Shown: piece after piece, positions 38,604 to 46,612 of the stretch
Layout: the number at the start of each line of letters is the position of its first letter
How positions within the stretch are numbered: position 1 is the first letter of the stretch
NCBI RefSeq assembly: GCF_023715465.1
Contig: NZ_JAMBOE010000001.1
Span: 885,462 to 949,461 of the forward strand
Source of the DNA: Paenibacillus macerans
GTDB lineage: Bacteria > Bacillota > Bacilli > Paenibacillales > Paenibacillaceae
DNA: 64,000 nt
Reading direction: 5' to 3'
Made by a program: the position numbers and the translations under genes
Notes under the pieces: generated by a model
Told to the model about the DNA's origin: nothing
Seen by the model: the letters and a program-made list of their open reading frames with translations, nothing else
Database searches by the model: none

Positions 38604-38632
38604 TTTACAAATCACAATAAAACGAGTAAAAT
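38604..38632 (+). promoter_or_regulatory. Promoter of tRNA-Pro
   Basis: TTTACA (38604-38609) and TAAAAT (38627-38632) with a 17-bp spacer, 25 bp before the tRNA. Confidence 0.7.
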
Positions 38633-38656
38633 TACATATTGTTATGACTCCACTAA

Positions 38657-38730
38657 CGAGACGTGGCTCAGCTTGGTAGAGCGCTTGCTTCGGGAGCAAG
38701 AGGTCGCAGGTTCAAATCCTGTCGTCTCGA
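38657..38730 (+). tRNA. tRNA-Pro, anticodon CGG
   Basis: 74 nt including the discriminator A. Acceptor CGAGACG/CGTCTCG, D-arm GCTC/GAGC with AGCTTGGTA loop, anticodon stem CTTGC/GCAAG with loop TTCGGGA (CGG at 38691-38693), T-arm with GTTCAAATC. The CCA end is not encoded (TTT follows), so CCA must be added by nucleotidyltransferase. Confidence 0.97.
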
Positions 38731-38742
38731 TTTTTCTAAATG

Positions 38743-38792
38743 AAAAGACAACAACCTAATGGATAAAAATCCTGCAGGGAGTTGTCTTTTTT
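38743..38792 (+). terminator. Terminator of tRNA-Pro
   Basis: AAAAGACAAC pairs with GTTGTCTTTT and is followed by T residues. Confidence 0.8.
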
Positions 38793-38843
38793 ATGTTAAT
38801 CTGCTATCAAAAAATTTATATTGGAAAAAATTGAGCACAACTA

Positions 38844-40886
38844 TTATTTCCAAATTAATATTGTACCTTCCTGTGAAATTGCCGCAACAATGGTTCTAGA
38901 TTCATTAAATTCAATGAATATGATTTTTTTATTACCTCTAAGTAAGTAATCCTCCCCTCTGTTAAGTAAATTAAAATATTTAATACATGAGATGTCCTCA
39001 GTATTAAGTCGATGACTAGTTCCAAGGAAGACTCCATTTCTTATCGAAAAATCCATTGCTTCCATTTCTTCGCTGATTGTTATAGTGTTACTTTGCTTCT
39101 TATTAGAATCGTACAGCACGAATTCTCTATAATTTTTTGATATAAGTAAGTTATCATTTACTAATGAGATAACCGATGATACCTCTTCTTTTTTAGTTAC
39201 CGTCATAGAATTTTGATTAATTTCGATCTCATAGAAATCATTATAAATTGTGACTCCAACTTTATTTTCACTAATATGTCTAACAAATGAAGGTAATTTT
39301 TTAAATGAAAATAATTTTTTACTAAATATATAGGATTGAATCGAATCATTTTTTATCTTTAATTCAACAATACCTTTATTAAACTTCAAATACTTATCAT
39401 TGTTTAATAAATAAACTCTAAACTCAGTGCTGCTTCTATCTAATTCAAGTAACTCTAATGTTTTGATGTCGAATATGTAAGCAAAATAATTTCCGCCGGT
39501 AGTACAGACATAAAAAATCCAAGAACTGTTTATATATGAGAATTCAATATCAATGATCTCCTTTAGTTTCTTTTCATCTAAAGGTATAATATAACAATTA
39601 CTTTCAGACAAAGCATGTAAACTTGAAACAAATAGTTTTAACCCACCATCCTCTGACACATCGACTGACAATAATGAATTTTCTGTTAAAGCTAATCGTA
39701 GACCTCTGTGATTCTTGTGATTAATTTCCATATATTCATTGCTTTGAAGCAAACCACTTAACAGATACTTTTTTTCCTCAAAATATGCATAAATTTGTTT
39801 AATAAACGGTTCATCGTTATTTTCTTCTAAAACCACTCGAATTTTTATACGACTTTTATTATCAGACATCTTTTCTACTTCGTCTCTTGATCTACAGGAT
39901 AATAGAAAATGATTATTAGGCTGCAATGGGGAGTGATGTATCCAATCAAGCCAATCAATTTCTACATAAAAAGACTCGCCGCTTTTTTCGGTACCATTAT
40001 AGATTCTTTCTACATTACCAGCAGGTAGTTCTACTTCAATATAGTCCTTAATCTTATTCATGAAGTGTTTTTGATCTAGCGAATCATTTCTCTTAAACGC
40101 CAGTGTTAACTTTTCAATTACTGATTTCTGATCTGTCCAACTATTTGTAACTGGATATGAGTGTTCTCCCCCTCTGAAAAATGAGTTTTTGCTTTTAACT
40201 CGTAATATAAACCTACCTTCAATATTCGCTTTTAATGTAGGTACTTGCTTTGGCTGCTCTAGTTCCAAATATTTGACAATATCGGAATACAACATTGTTA
40301 CATCAATTTCATTATAATTTTGGGAGTTTATATACTCGTCTAATACTACTAAGAGGTTTTTTGTAAACAAACCATTGTAGTTATCATGGTATGCCTTATC
40401 CCCGTTTCTACTCGCAGTAATAATAATTTTACCAACACCATTTATTGACATTTCATTTTCTATTTTGTTTGATCTAGTTAGGTATCCACTATAACAACAA
40501 TCGATGAACACTATTATTGATTTTGATTTTGATTCATTTATGAGTTCGGATAGCCATTCCATTGATACTTTATTTTTTAAATGCAGATCAGATGTTGAAT
40601 CATAAGTTATTAAATACCCTTTATTGTCCCTAAGATAATCCCCATGACCTGCCCAATAAAGAACCAAAACGTCATCCGCTTCACATTTATTGAATAGTGA
40701 CCTTAATTCGACATCGATACGTTTTAATGTTGCTTCTTTTCCTTTAACCAACTCTAAGTTGTCATATTCAAAATACTTTTCAATAAATTCACCAAATTCA
40801 TTCACATCGTTTTCGGCACTTTTCATATCTGTATATTCTTGGCTTATGTATTCATTTACACCTACAAGCAAAAATTTATATCCCAT
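38844..40886 (-). CDS. Caspase-like (peptidase C14) protein with C-terminal propeller-like part
   Basis: 680 residues; RBS GGAGCGGG. Residues 1-230 form a caspase/metacaspase fold: YKFLLVGVNEY at the start, catalytic His81 in LYWAGHGD, catalytic Cys131 in VFIDCCYSG (metacaspase DxCxSG pattern), then KIIITASRNGDKAY. A middle part of about 170 residues has no recognised motif. From about residue 400 short beta-strand segments recur and the protein ends TIVAAISQEGTILIWK, like the last blade of a WD40-type propeller. There is no signal peptide. Such standalone fusions occur in bacterial programmed-death and immunity systems, but no partner gene adjoins. The gene is far more AT-rich than its neighbours and lies behind a tRNA, which suggests transfer. 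Confidence 0.85.
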   Translation of the reverse strand: MGYKFLLVGVNEYISQEYTDMKSAENDVNEFGEFIEKYFEYDNLELVKGKEATLKRIDVELRSLFNKCEADDVLVLYWAGHGDYLRDNKGYLITYDSTSDLHLKNKVSMEWLSELINESKSKSIIVFIDCCYSGYLTRSNKIENEMSINGVGKIIITASRNGDKAYHDNYNGLFTKNLLVVLDEYINSQNYNEIDVTMLYSDIVKYLELEQPKQVPTLKANIEGRFILRVKSKNSFFRGGEHSYPVTNSWTDQKSVIEKLTLAFKRNDSLDQKHFMNKIKDYIEVELPAGNVERIYNGTEKSGESFYVEIDWLDWIHHSPLQPNNHFLLSCRSRDEVEKMSDNKSRIKIRVVLEENNDEPFIKQIYAYFEEKKYLLSGLLQSNEYMEINHKNHRGLRLALTENSLLSVDVSEDGGLKLFVSSLHALSESNCYIIPLDEKKLKEIIDIEFSYINSSWIFYVCTTGGNYFAYIFDIKTLELLELDRSSTEFRVYLLNNDKYLKFNKGIVELKIKNDSIQSYIFSKKLFSFKKLPSFVRHISENKVGVTIYNDFYEIEINQNSMTVTKKEEVSSVISLVNDNLLISKNYREFVLYDSNKKQSNTITISEEMEAMDFSIRNGVFLGTSHRLNTEDISCIKYFNLLNRGEDYLLRGNKKIIFIEFNESRTIVAAISQEGTILIWK

Positions 40887-41159
40887 TCAACCCGCTCCAT
40901 ACTTTCTACAATAAATTTCACACATAATTTAATTCGACATTATATGAGAAATCCCTACATGGAACCGTACAGGTTACCAAGACTTGGCCCACCCGCTCAA
41001 ATAAGAGAAGAACTCTGTTTTCGTTTTTAAATTTAAACCGCTCATCATTCAAATGTTTAAAGAAACAATCCTTCAATAGGAAAAATTTCATATCCCTTTC
41101 CTATATAACTTGAAATATAATAAAAAGATATTTGTAAAAATAAATTGGGGGGAACCACT

Positions 41160-42509
41160 TTGAGTCTAGCAAAAAATAACCCAGTGCAGGGGAGAAACGA
41201 TCGTTTTTCCTCAGCTGGTTTTATATTGGCCGCCATCGGAAGTTCCGTGGGTCTGGGCAATATGTGGAAATTTCCGTATATTACGGGCGAAAACGGAGGA
41301 GCCGCGTTCTTTCTGCTGTTTATCGTCTGTTTGATCTTGATCGGCTTGCCTTTGCTTTTGGCCGAACTGGCTATCGGACGGGCGGGCAGAGGCAGTGCAG
41401 CTACGTCCTTTGTGAAAGCCGGCGGGCCCAAAATCTTTGGTCAGCTCGGTTTGCTGCAGGTGATCGCGCCTTTTCTTATCCTGACCTTTTACGTCATCGT
41501 TGCCGGCTGGACCCTCAATTATGCCGTGCAGTCCTTCAGCGGAGCGCTATACAGCAATTCCGACTATAGTGGACAATTCAGCTCGTTTTCCCAAGGCTAC
41601 ATGCCGATCCTTTGGCAGGCGATGGCTATCCTGATCACCGGGTTGGTTGTGGGTAAAGGGATATCCGGAGGCATCGAAAAATTCAACAAGGTGCTGATTC
41701 CCGGCCTGATCATTCTCCTGATCGTATTGATGATCCGTGCCGTAACTTTGCCCGGAGCCGGAGCTGGCGTATCCTTTTTTCTTCAGCCCGATTTCTCGAA
41801 ATTGAGCCCGGAAGCGGCATTGGTAGCGCTGGGACATGCCTTTTTCTCGCTGTCGCTCGGGATGGGTATTCTGCTTACCTACGGAGCTTACGTGGACAAG
41901 CGTCAGTCTCTCGGTACAGCCACTCTCGCGATCGGAGCCGGAGACTTGATCTATGCGTTCATCGCGGGGCTAATTATTTTCCCTACAACCGCTTCATTCG
42001 GAATTGAGCCCGATGCGGGTCCGTCCCTCGTCTTCATCGCGCTCCCTGCCGCATTCTCGGCGATGCCGCTGGGCGCATTCTTTGGCGGTCTGTTTTTCGT
42101 GCTGCTGGCGATTGCCGCATTAACTTCCGCGGTATCGCTGCTTGAAGTCCCCGTATCCTACGTCATGGACCGTTGGGGCTGGGGACGTGTGAAGTCGGTA
42201 GTAATCATCAGCATATTGGTGCTGCTGGTCGGACTTCCTTCGGTCTTGTCCTTTGGAATCATACCAGCATTCACGGATATGGGCGGTAAAACGTTTTTTG
42301 ACTGGCTCGATTTCATCACATCGAATATTCTGCTGCCAATCGGCGGCCTCATTACTACAGTCTTTGTAGGATATTTCTGGAAAAATGCTGCAGAAGCCGC
42401 CGGACTCAAAGCAGGCTGGTTCCGGGTATGGCTGTTCATGGTCCGGTATATCGCTCCGGTTCTCGTGTTCTTGGTGCTGCTGCATACAACCGGAATTCTT
42501 AAATTTTAG
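41160..42509 (+). CDS. Sodium-dependent transporter, NSS family
   Basis: 449 residues from a TTG at 41160, ten bases after GGGGGGA. FSSAGFILAAIGSSVGLGNM with WKFPYITGENGGAAF is the signature of neurotransmitter:sodium symporters (LeuT fold; first sodium and substrate site). About 11 membrane segments are seen, the usual number for bacterial members, which lack TM12. It would import an amino acid or amine with sodium. Substrate is open. Single-gene unit ended by a strong terminator. Confidence 0.93.
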   Translation: MSLAKNNPVQGRNDRFSSAGFILAAIGSSVGLGNMWKFPYITGENGGAAFFLLFIVCLILIGLPLLLAELAIGRAGRGSAATSFVKAGGPKIFGQLGLLQVIAPFLILTFYVIVAGWTLNYAVQSFSGALYSNSDYSGQFSSFSQGYMPILWQAMAILITGLVVGKGISGGIEKFNKVLIPGLIILLIVLMIRAVTLPGAGAGVSFFLQPDFSKLSPEAALVALGHAFFSLSLGMGILLTYGAYVDKRQSLGTATLAIGAGDLIYAFIAGLIIFPTTASFGIEPDAGPSLVFIALPAAFSAMPLGAFFGGLFFVLLAIAALTSAVSLLEVPVSYVMDRWGWGRVKSVVIISILVLLVGLPSVLSFGIIPAFTDMGGKTFFDWLDFITSNILLPIGGLITTVFVGYFWKNAAEAAGLKAGWFRVWLFMVRYIAPVLVFLVLLHTTGILKF

Positions 42510-42516
42510 CAATATT

Positions 42517-42562
42517 AAAGGCAATCTTCAGGTCGCTGTGACCTGGAAGATTGCCTTTTTGT
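42517..42562 (+). terminator. Terminator of the NSS transporter gene
   Basis: AAAGGCAATCTTCAGGTC pairs with GACCTGGAAGATTGCCTTT and is followed by TTTTT. Confidence 0.93.
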
Positions 42563-42634
42563 GATTTTCCACTCTACCAGTGTAGATGAATTTCCGGGGG
42601 ATGGCGATCCCGCGGGTACTGCAGCGAGGCCGTA

Positions 42635-43219
42635 TTAGTTGACCGGATCAACTGGCGCTGTCGGCGCTGCTGTATCATTTTCAGCTATCGGATTTTTTTC
42701 AGCGGAAACAACTTCGCCGGTTTTGGAATCCACAAATGCGATATAGACATCCACCTTGTCGTTTTTACCTGTGACAGAGACTGCGACGGTCTCACTGGAT
42801 ACTGTTTCACCGCTTTTAGCCGGTACGGCCCACTGAGCATCCACAACCTGGATATCCATGAAGGATACAAAATAAAACGTTCCTTCCATATCCTCTCTGG
42901 TGCAGAAAATCGGGAAAGCCTTCATGCCGTCCAAGGACACATCGAATTTCTTTTCAAGCGCTTTTTTGGCAATATCCACCGCTTTGTCTTCGCTCATATC
43001 CTCGCTTGTTTTCTCAGGGGCGACTGAGAGGCCTAGGGTATTAGTTGCAGGGACCGCAGAGAATACGCCCTCGAACTCCGTTTGCTGATGCTGACCGGTA
43101 ACCTTTACCGTCGGGGCTGTCTCATTTGCAAAAGCGAAAGCGGAAAATGCCCCGTTGCCTGCGATTAATGCGGCGGCTGCTCCTACCGTAAGTGCTGTGG
43201 CGTAAACCTTTTTTTTCAT
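42635..43219 (-). CDS. Secreted PepSY-like protein
   Basis: 194 residues with a Sec signal (MKKKVYATALTVGAAAALIA, cleavage likely after AFAFA). The mature part has a PepSY-like unit (SEDKAVDIAKKALEKKFDVS and later VAVSVTGKNDKVDVYIAFVDSKTGEVVSAE). RBS GGAGGTACG. It begins 73 bp after the kinase stop on the same strand, so it may be the last gene of, or a target of, the two-component operon. Function is unknown; PepSY proteins are thought to inhibit or sense extracytoplasmic proteases. Confidence 0.7.
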   Translation of the reverse strand: MKKKVYATALTVGAAAALIAGNGAFSAFAFANETAPTVKVTGQHQQTEFEGVFSAVPATNTLGLSVAPEKTSEDMSEDKAVDIAKKALEKKFDVSLDGMKAFPIFCTREDMEGTFYFVSFMDIQVVDAQWAVPAKSGETVSSETVAVSVTGKNDKVDVYIAFVDSKTGEVVSAEKNPIAENDTAAPTAPVDPVN

Positions 43220-43292
43220 TTTTCGTACCTCCGTTATAAAATGATTGGGATTTCGTAGCTACAAGGCCATTATGAGGGGTGCGTATTATAGA

Positions 43293-44690
43293 CTAGTGTT
43301 CGAGTTGTAACGAGGTTGTAAAAAGAACGGACACTTTCGTATACTCATGTTCTTTGGATTCAATGTGCAACTGCGCATGATGGAGCCGGGCAATTTGACT
43401 GCAGATGGACAGCCCCAGCCCGATCCCCCCCAGCTCTTTGGAACGGGATTTGTCTACGACATAGAAGGCCCCGGTAATTTTTTCGATGTCCTTGTCCGGG
43501 ATGCCTTTTCCATGGTCCATGACCTCAAAGACGATACCCTGCTGCCGCGAACAGCTTTTCAGATGGATTTCCCCTCCGTAGTGAGAAGCCTTAATGCTGT
43601 TTTCAACCAAATTCATCAGCAGCGTCTGCAGCAGGGTGGGATCTCCATATATCCGCTCTGTTCCGCACTCCTTCACCAACATGATCTGTTTTGCTTCCAA
43701 ATAATGCCGTTCCATCTGTTCCACATAAGCAAACAAGGCGGCAATCTCCACAGGCTGCAAAGTAATCTCTTCGTTCTTCAAATACAGCAGCTCCATCAAT
43801 TTTCCGGACAGCAGATCCAGCCGGGCCACATGCTCATGAATATAATCGACCGCCATTCTGCGGTCTTCCTCGGTGCTATTGGCATGATTTAAAAACTCGC
43901 TGTACCCTTTGATCGCCGTTATCGGCGTCTTCAGCTCATGGGTCAGGTTATTGATGAAGTTTTCTTTTTCTGCGCTCGCTTGTTGGATTGTTTCAATATT
44001 CGCGGATACCGCGTCCACCATTTTATTAAAATCCTGGGCCAATTCGGCGATCTCATCGCTTCCCTTGACCTTGACCCTTTCGTGATAGGCACCGGCCGCA
44101 ATGTCCCTTACGCCATTGTTCAGGTTTCTGACCGGAGCGGTTAACCTGAATAACAGCAAAATAAGCACAGCAGATAAAATCAAGGAAATGACCACACTCA
44201 AGGCAATAAAATAGTTGAGCAGGGTATTATAATAATCCTGCAGATAAGCGGAGCTTCTTGATATGACCAGTTTAAGCCCGTTAAACTCCATGCTGCCGCC
44301 TACGAAGATCCACAGCTTCCCGTCAAGCTTCCTGTATATAGTTTCCCGCTGCCCTCCCTGCAGCTCTTCCCGCTCGCCCACAAACTGATAGGCATTGGAA
44401 AAGACCAACCGATCCCCATCATAAACCTCGGTCAGAATGCCCTCTTTATAATAATTTTGAGCGATCCCGGAAATGACGATCTCATAGCCCGAACTGCCGG
44501 TATTGTTGGCAAAAGCCCGCAGGATATAGCTTAATGTTTGCTCGATGCTCTCATATTCGCTTACACCCCTGGACATATCCATCTGCTCGTTTAATTGGTA
44601 GCTTTTTTGCAGCAGCGCATAGGCTCCAAGATCAAAAGCGATCAAGAATACCAACAGCACACATAAATACGTTTTCTGCCAAAATTTCAC
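43293..44690 (-). CDS. Membrane sensor histidine kinase (HAMP, HisKA, HATPase)
   Basis: 465 residues from GTG 44690, two bases after the regulator stop. Two membrane segments flank an extracellular domain of about 130 residues. HAMP follows (RLTAPVRNLNNGVRDIAAGA), then the H-box ENFINNLTHELKTPITAIKG, the N-box LLMNLVENSIKAS, and G-boxes MDHGKGIPDKD and GGIGLGLSICSQIA. It phosphorylates the regulator encoded just upstream. The ligand is unknown. Confidence 0.95.
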   Translation of the reverse strand: MKFWQKTYLCVLLVFLIAFDLGAYALLQKSYQLNEQMDMSRGVSEYESIEQTLSYILRAFANNTGSSGYEIVISGIAQNYYKEGILTEVYDGDRLVFSNAYQFVGEREELQGGQRETIYRKLDGKLWIFVGGSMEFNGLKLVISRSSAYLQDYYNTLLNYFIALSVVISLILSAVLILLLFRLTAPVRNLNNGVRDIAAGAYHERVKVKGSDEIAELAQDFNKMVDAVSANIETIQQASAEKENFINNLTHELKTPITAIKGYSEFLNHANSTEEDRRMAVDYIHEHVARLDLLSGKLMELLYLKNEEITLQPVEIAALFAYVEQMERHYLEAKQIMLVKECGTERIYGDPTLLQTLLMNLVENSIKASHYGGEIHLKSCSRQQGIVFEVMDHGKGIPDKDIEKITGAFYVVDKSRSKELGGIGLGLSICSQIARLHHAQLHIESKEHEYTKVSVLFTTSLQLEH

Positions 44691-44692
44691 CT

Positions 44693-45346
44693 TTACACCT
44701 CTAGCCTGTATCCGTATTTATACACCGTCTTGATGCAGTGCTCCCAGTTCAGCTTCTTTCTCAGCCTCTGGATATGCACGTCAACGGTTCTCGTATCGCC
44801 ATAAAAATCGAAGCCCCAGGTCTGCTCAATGATTTTTTCGCGAGAGAGAGCGATATTTTTGTTTTGAACGAGAAAATCAAGCAGCTGAAATTCTTTATTG
44901 GTCATTTCCACGGCCTGTCCATTCACCGTCACGATATGCTTCTCCAGATCCACCGTCGTTCCGTCCAGGCTGAATTCGGTGGTGTTTTTCTGGTTTCTGC
45001 GCAGCACCACATTGATCCGGGCGATCAACTCCACCGCTTCGAACGGTTTGACGATATAATCCTCCGCCCCGCTCTCCAGGCCGTGCACTTTATCGGAAAC
45101 GCCATTTCGCGCCGTCAGGAAGATTACTGGAATCCCACGTTTCACAAACCGATCAATAAGTTCAAATCCATCAAGCCCTGGCAACATCACATCCAGAATG
45201 ACCAAATCGACACGAGTCTCATTTAAAACCTCCGAAATTTGCTCTCCGCTGAATAATTGAATATATTCATGCCCTACCATTTTCAAATTTAGAGCAATCA
45301 AGTCGTTGATTGCCCTCTCATCATCGACGATCAAAATTTTAGCCAT
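44693..45346 (-). CDS. OmpR/PhoB-type response regulator
   Basis: 217 residues from ATG 45346 (MAKILIVDDERAINDLIALN) with GGTGGAG upstream; the frame extends 36 codons further without a ribosome site. Receiver: acidic pair DD, phospho-acceptor Asp52 in LVILDVMLPG, Lys in IVKPF. C-terminal winged helix with EFQLLDFLVQNKNIALSREK and TVDVHIQRLRKKL. It pairs with the following kinase. Confidence 0.95.
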   Translation of the reverse strand: MAKILIVDDERAINDLIALNLKMVGHEYIQLFSGEQISEVLNETRVDLVILDVMLPGLDGFELIDRFVKRGIPVIFLTARNGVSDKVHGLESGAEDYIVKPFEAVELIARINVVLRRNQKNTTEFSLDGTTVDLEKHIVTVNGQAVEMTNKEFQLLDFLVQNKNIALSREKIIEQTWGFDFYGDTRTVDVHIQRLRKKLNWEHCIKTVYKYGYRLEV

Positions 45347-45531
45347 TCGATCACACTCCACCGCCATGATATCAAATATCCGCTTGAAAGTTATTATGGA
45401 GTTGTAAATTTTTCTTATTTTGTTCATATTTATTGATTTCTCATGTTGAACCAATAATTCAATATTGACTATAATTCAAAATCTCCGTAAACTATATTGT
45501 ACAAATGGTAGATATAGGGAGTTGAAAACGA

Positions 45532-46383
45532 ATGGAATTTATAGCAGGGTTATATGCTAACGACAACATTGATACTAACTACCTCGATCTTGACACCATT
45601 ATTAAAATGTTAAAAATGAGTTATTCGTTGGAACTGTGGGATAAGCTGATACAGCTTTCCGATGATTTATTGAAACGTGCAAAGAACATCACCCTGGAAA
45701 GCTATAAACCAACGAAATCCTATATTTACTACTATGGTTATAGCTTACTAATTAAAGGGTCAGCGTTAAAAGAATTGAGAAGATATGATGAATCTAAACA
45801 ATGTATCCAACAATACTCTGATTTAAGTTGGCTTAATCCTCAAGACCATGAGGGTAAAAATGAAGTCGAGTTCTTCAAATATATAGCTTTACCCAATCGA
45901 TATGAGGTTGAGTTGCTATCCGGAAATATCAACATCCTTAACAGCTATGTGGAATTTCTAAAAGAAAATCAGGGTGAAATCATCCCCGGCTTAACAAGTA
46001 TTTTAAGAGCCGCAAATATGCATAAATTTAAAGTGGATAAGGAGATAAGCTTATTTACTAAACAAATTGAGCAGCTAAATAAACCTATCAATCACGAGAT
46101 CATTGATATTACTTGCCTTTACAAATGGTTATACAATGAATTAATCGTATACTTTGTAAATCAATCAGAATATAAACGTGCAATCGATAACTGCTTAAAT
46201 ATGCTGCAATTATCCTTTGAAACGGATAACAGTCGATTTTTTAAAAAGGCCGTTTTTTATTATGAGACATTAAGGGATTTTGCGACAGCTACTCAGAACA
46301 ACCAGTATATAAAAATGATCAAAAGGGGATTAAAGGAGGAAGAAATTAGTTATCTTCACAATGTTGCTGACTTCGTTGGTTAG
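45532..46383 (+). CDS. Helical-repeat (TPR-like) protein resembling a regulator without its HTH domain
   Basis: 283 residues, AT-rich, RBS GGGAGTTG. Helix pairs such as SYSLELWDKLIQLSDDLLKR, KGSALKELRRYDESKQCIQQ and NQSEYKRAIDNCLNMLQLSF look like TPR units. The arrangement recalls the C-terminal part of Firmicute regulators that have an N-terminal HTH followed by TPRs (Rap/Rgg/PlcR style), but no HTH is present and the frame upstream is closed. It could be a truncated regulator or a phosphatase/adaptor. Not recognised with certainty. Confidence 0.6.
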   Translation: MEFIAGLYANDNIDTNYLDLDTIIKMLKMSYSLELWDKLIQLSDDLLKRAKNITLESYKPTKSYIYYYGYSLLIKGSALKELRRYDESKQCIQQYSDLSWLNPQDHEGKNEVEFFKYIALPNRYEVELLSGNINILNSYVEFLKENQGEIIPGLTSILRAANMHKFKVDKEISLFTKQIEQLNKPINHEIIDITCLYKWLYNELIVYFVNQSEYKRAIDNCLNMLQLSFETDNSRFFKKAVFYYETLRDFATATQNNQYIKMIKRGLKEEEISYLHNVADFVG

Positions 46384-46493
46384 TGTCGTTTTGCCGGGAT
46401 TAGCAGGAGATCAATCAGAATCAGTGCCTACTAACATGATATCATTGCTTCACGGGGAAAATCATTAAACTAGTTTGAAAAATTAAATATACA

Positions 46494-46536
46494 GCAGCCG
46501 AAATTCCCTGAGAGGGAATCTCGGCTGTTTTATTTT
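46494..46536 (+). terminator. Terminator after the helical-repeat gene
   Basis: CAGCCGAAATTCCCT pairs with AGGGAATCTCGGCTG (one mismatch), followed by TTTTATTTTC. Confidence 0.8.
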
Positions 46537-46564
46537 CAAAGGTTACGATGCTCGCAAGAGCAAC

Positions 46565-46601
46565 AAAAAAAGCACCTGCCTTCATTAGAAAGCAGGTGCT
46601 G
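46565..46601 (-). terminator. Terminator after the LamG/FN3 gene
   Basis: AGCACCTGC/GCAGGTGCT stem, followed on the minus strand by TTTTTTTG. Confidence 0.9.
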
Positions 46602-46612
46602 CTGCGTCATTT

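Larger units (their letters stand above)
38349..38656. other. AT-rich spacer upstream of tRNA-Pro
   Basis: Besides the sugar-operon promoter and the tRNA promoter nothing coding is seen. Confidence 0.5.

Noticed and set aside
38657..41160. Integrative element bounded by tRNA-Pro and a direct repeat
   Set aside because: No integrase is present and I found no copy of the tRNA 3' end downstream of the caspase-like gene; only the base composition suggests transfer.
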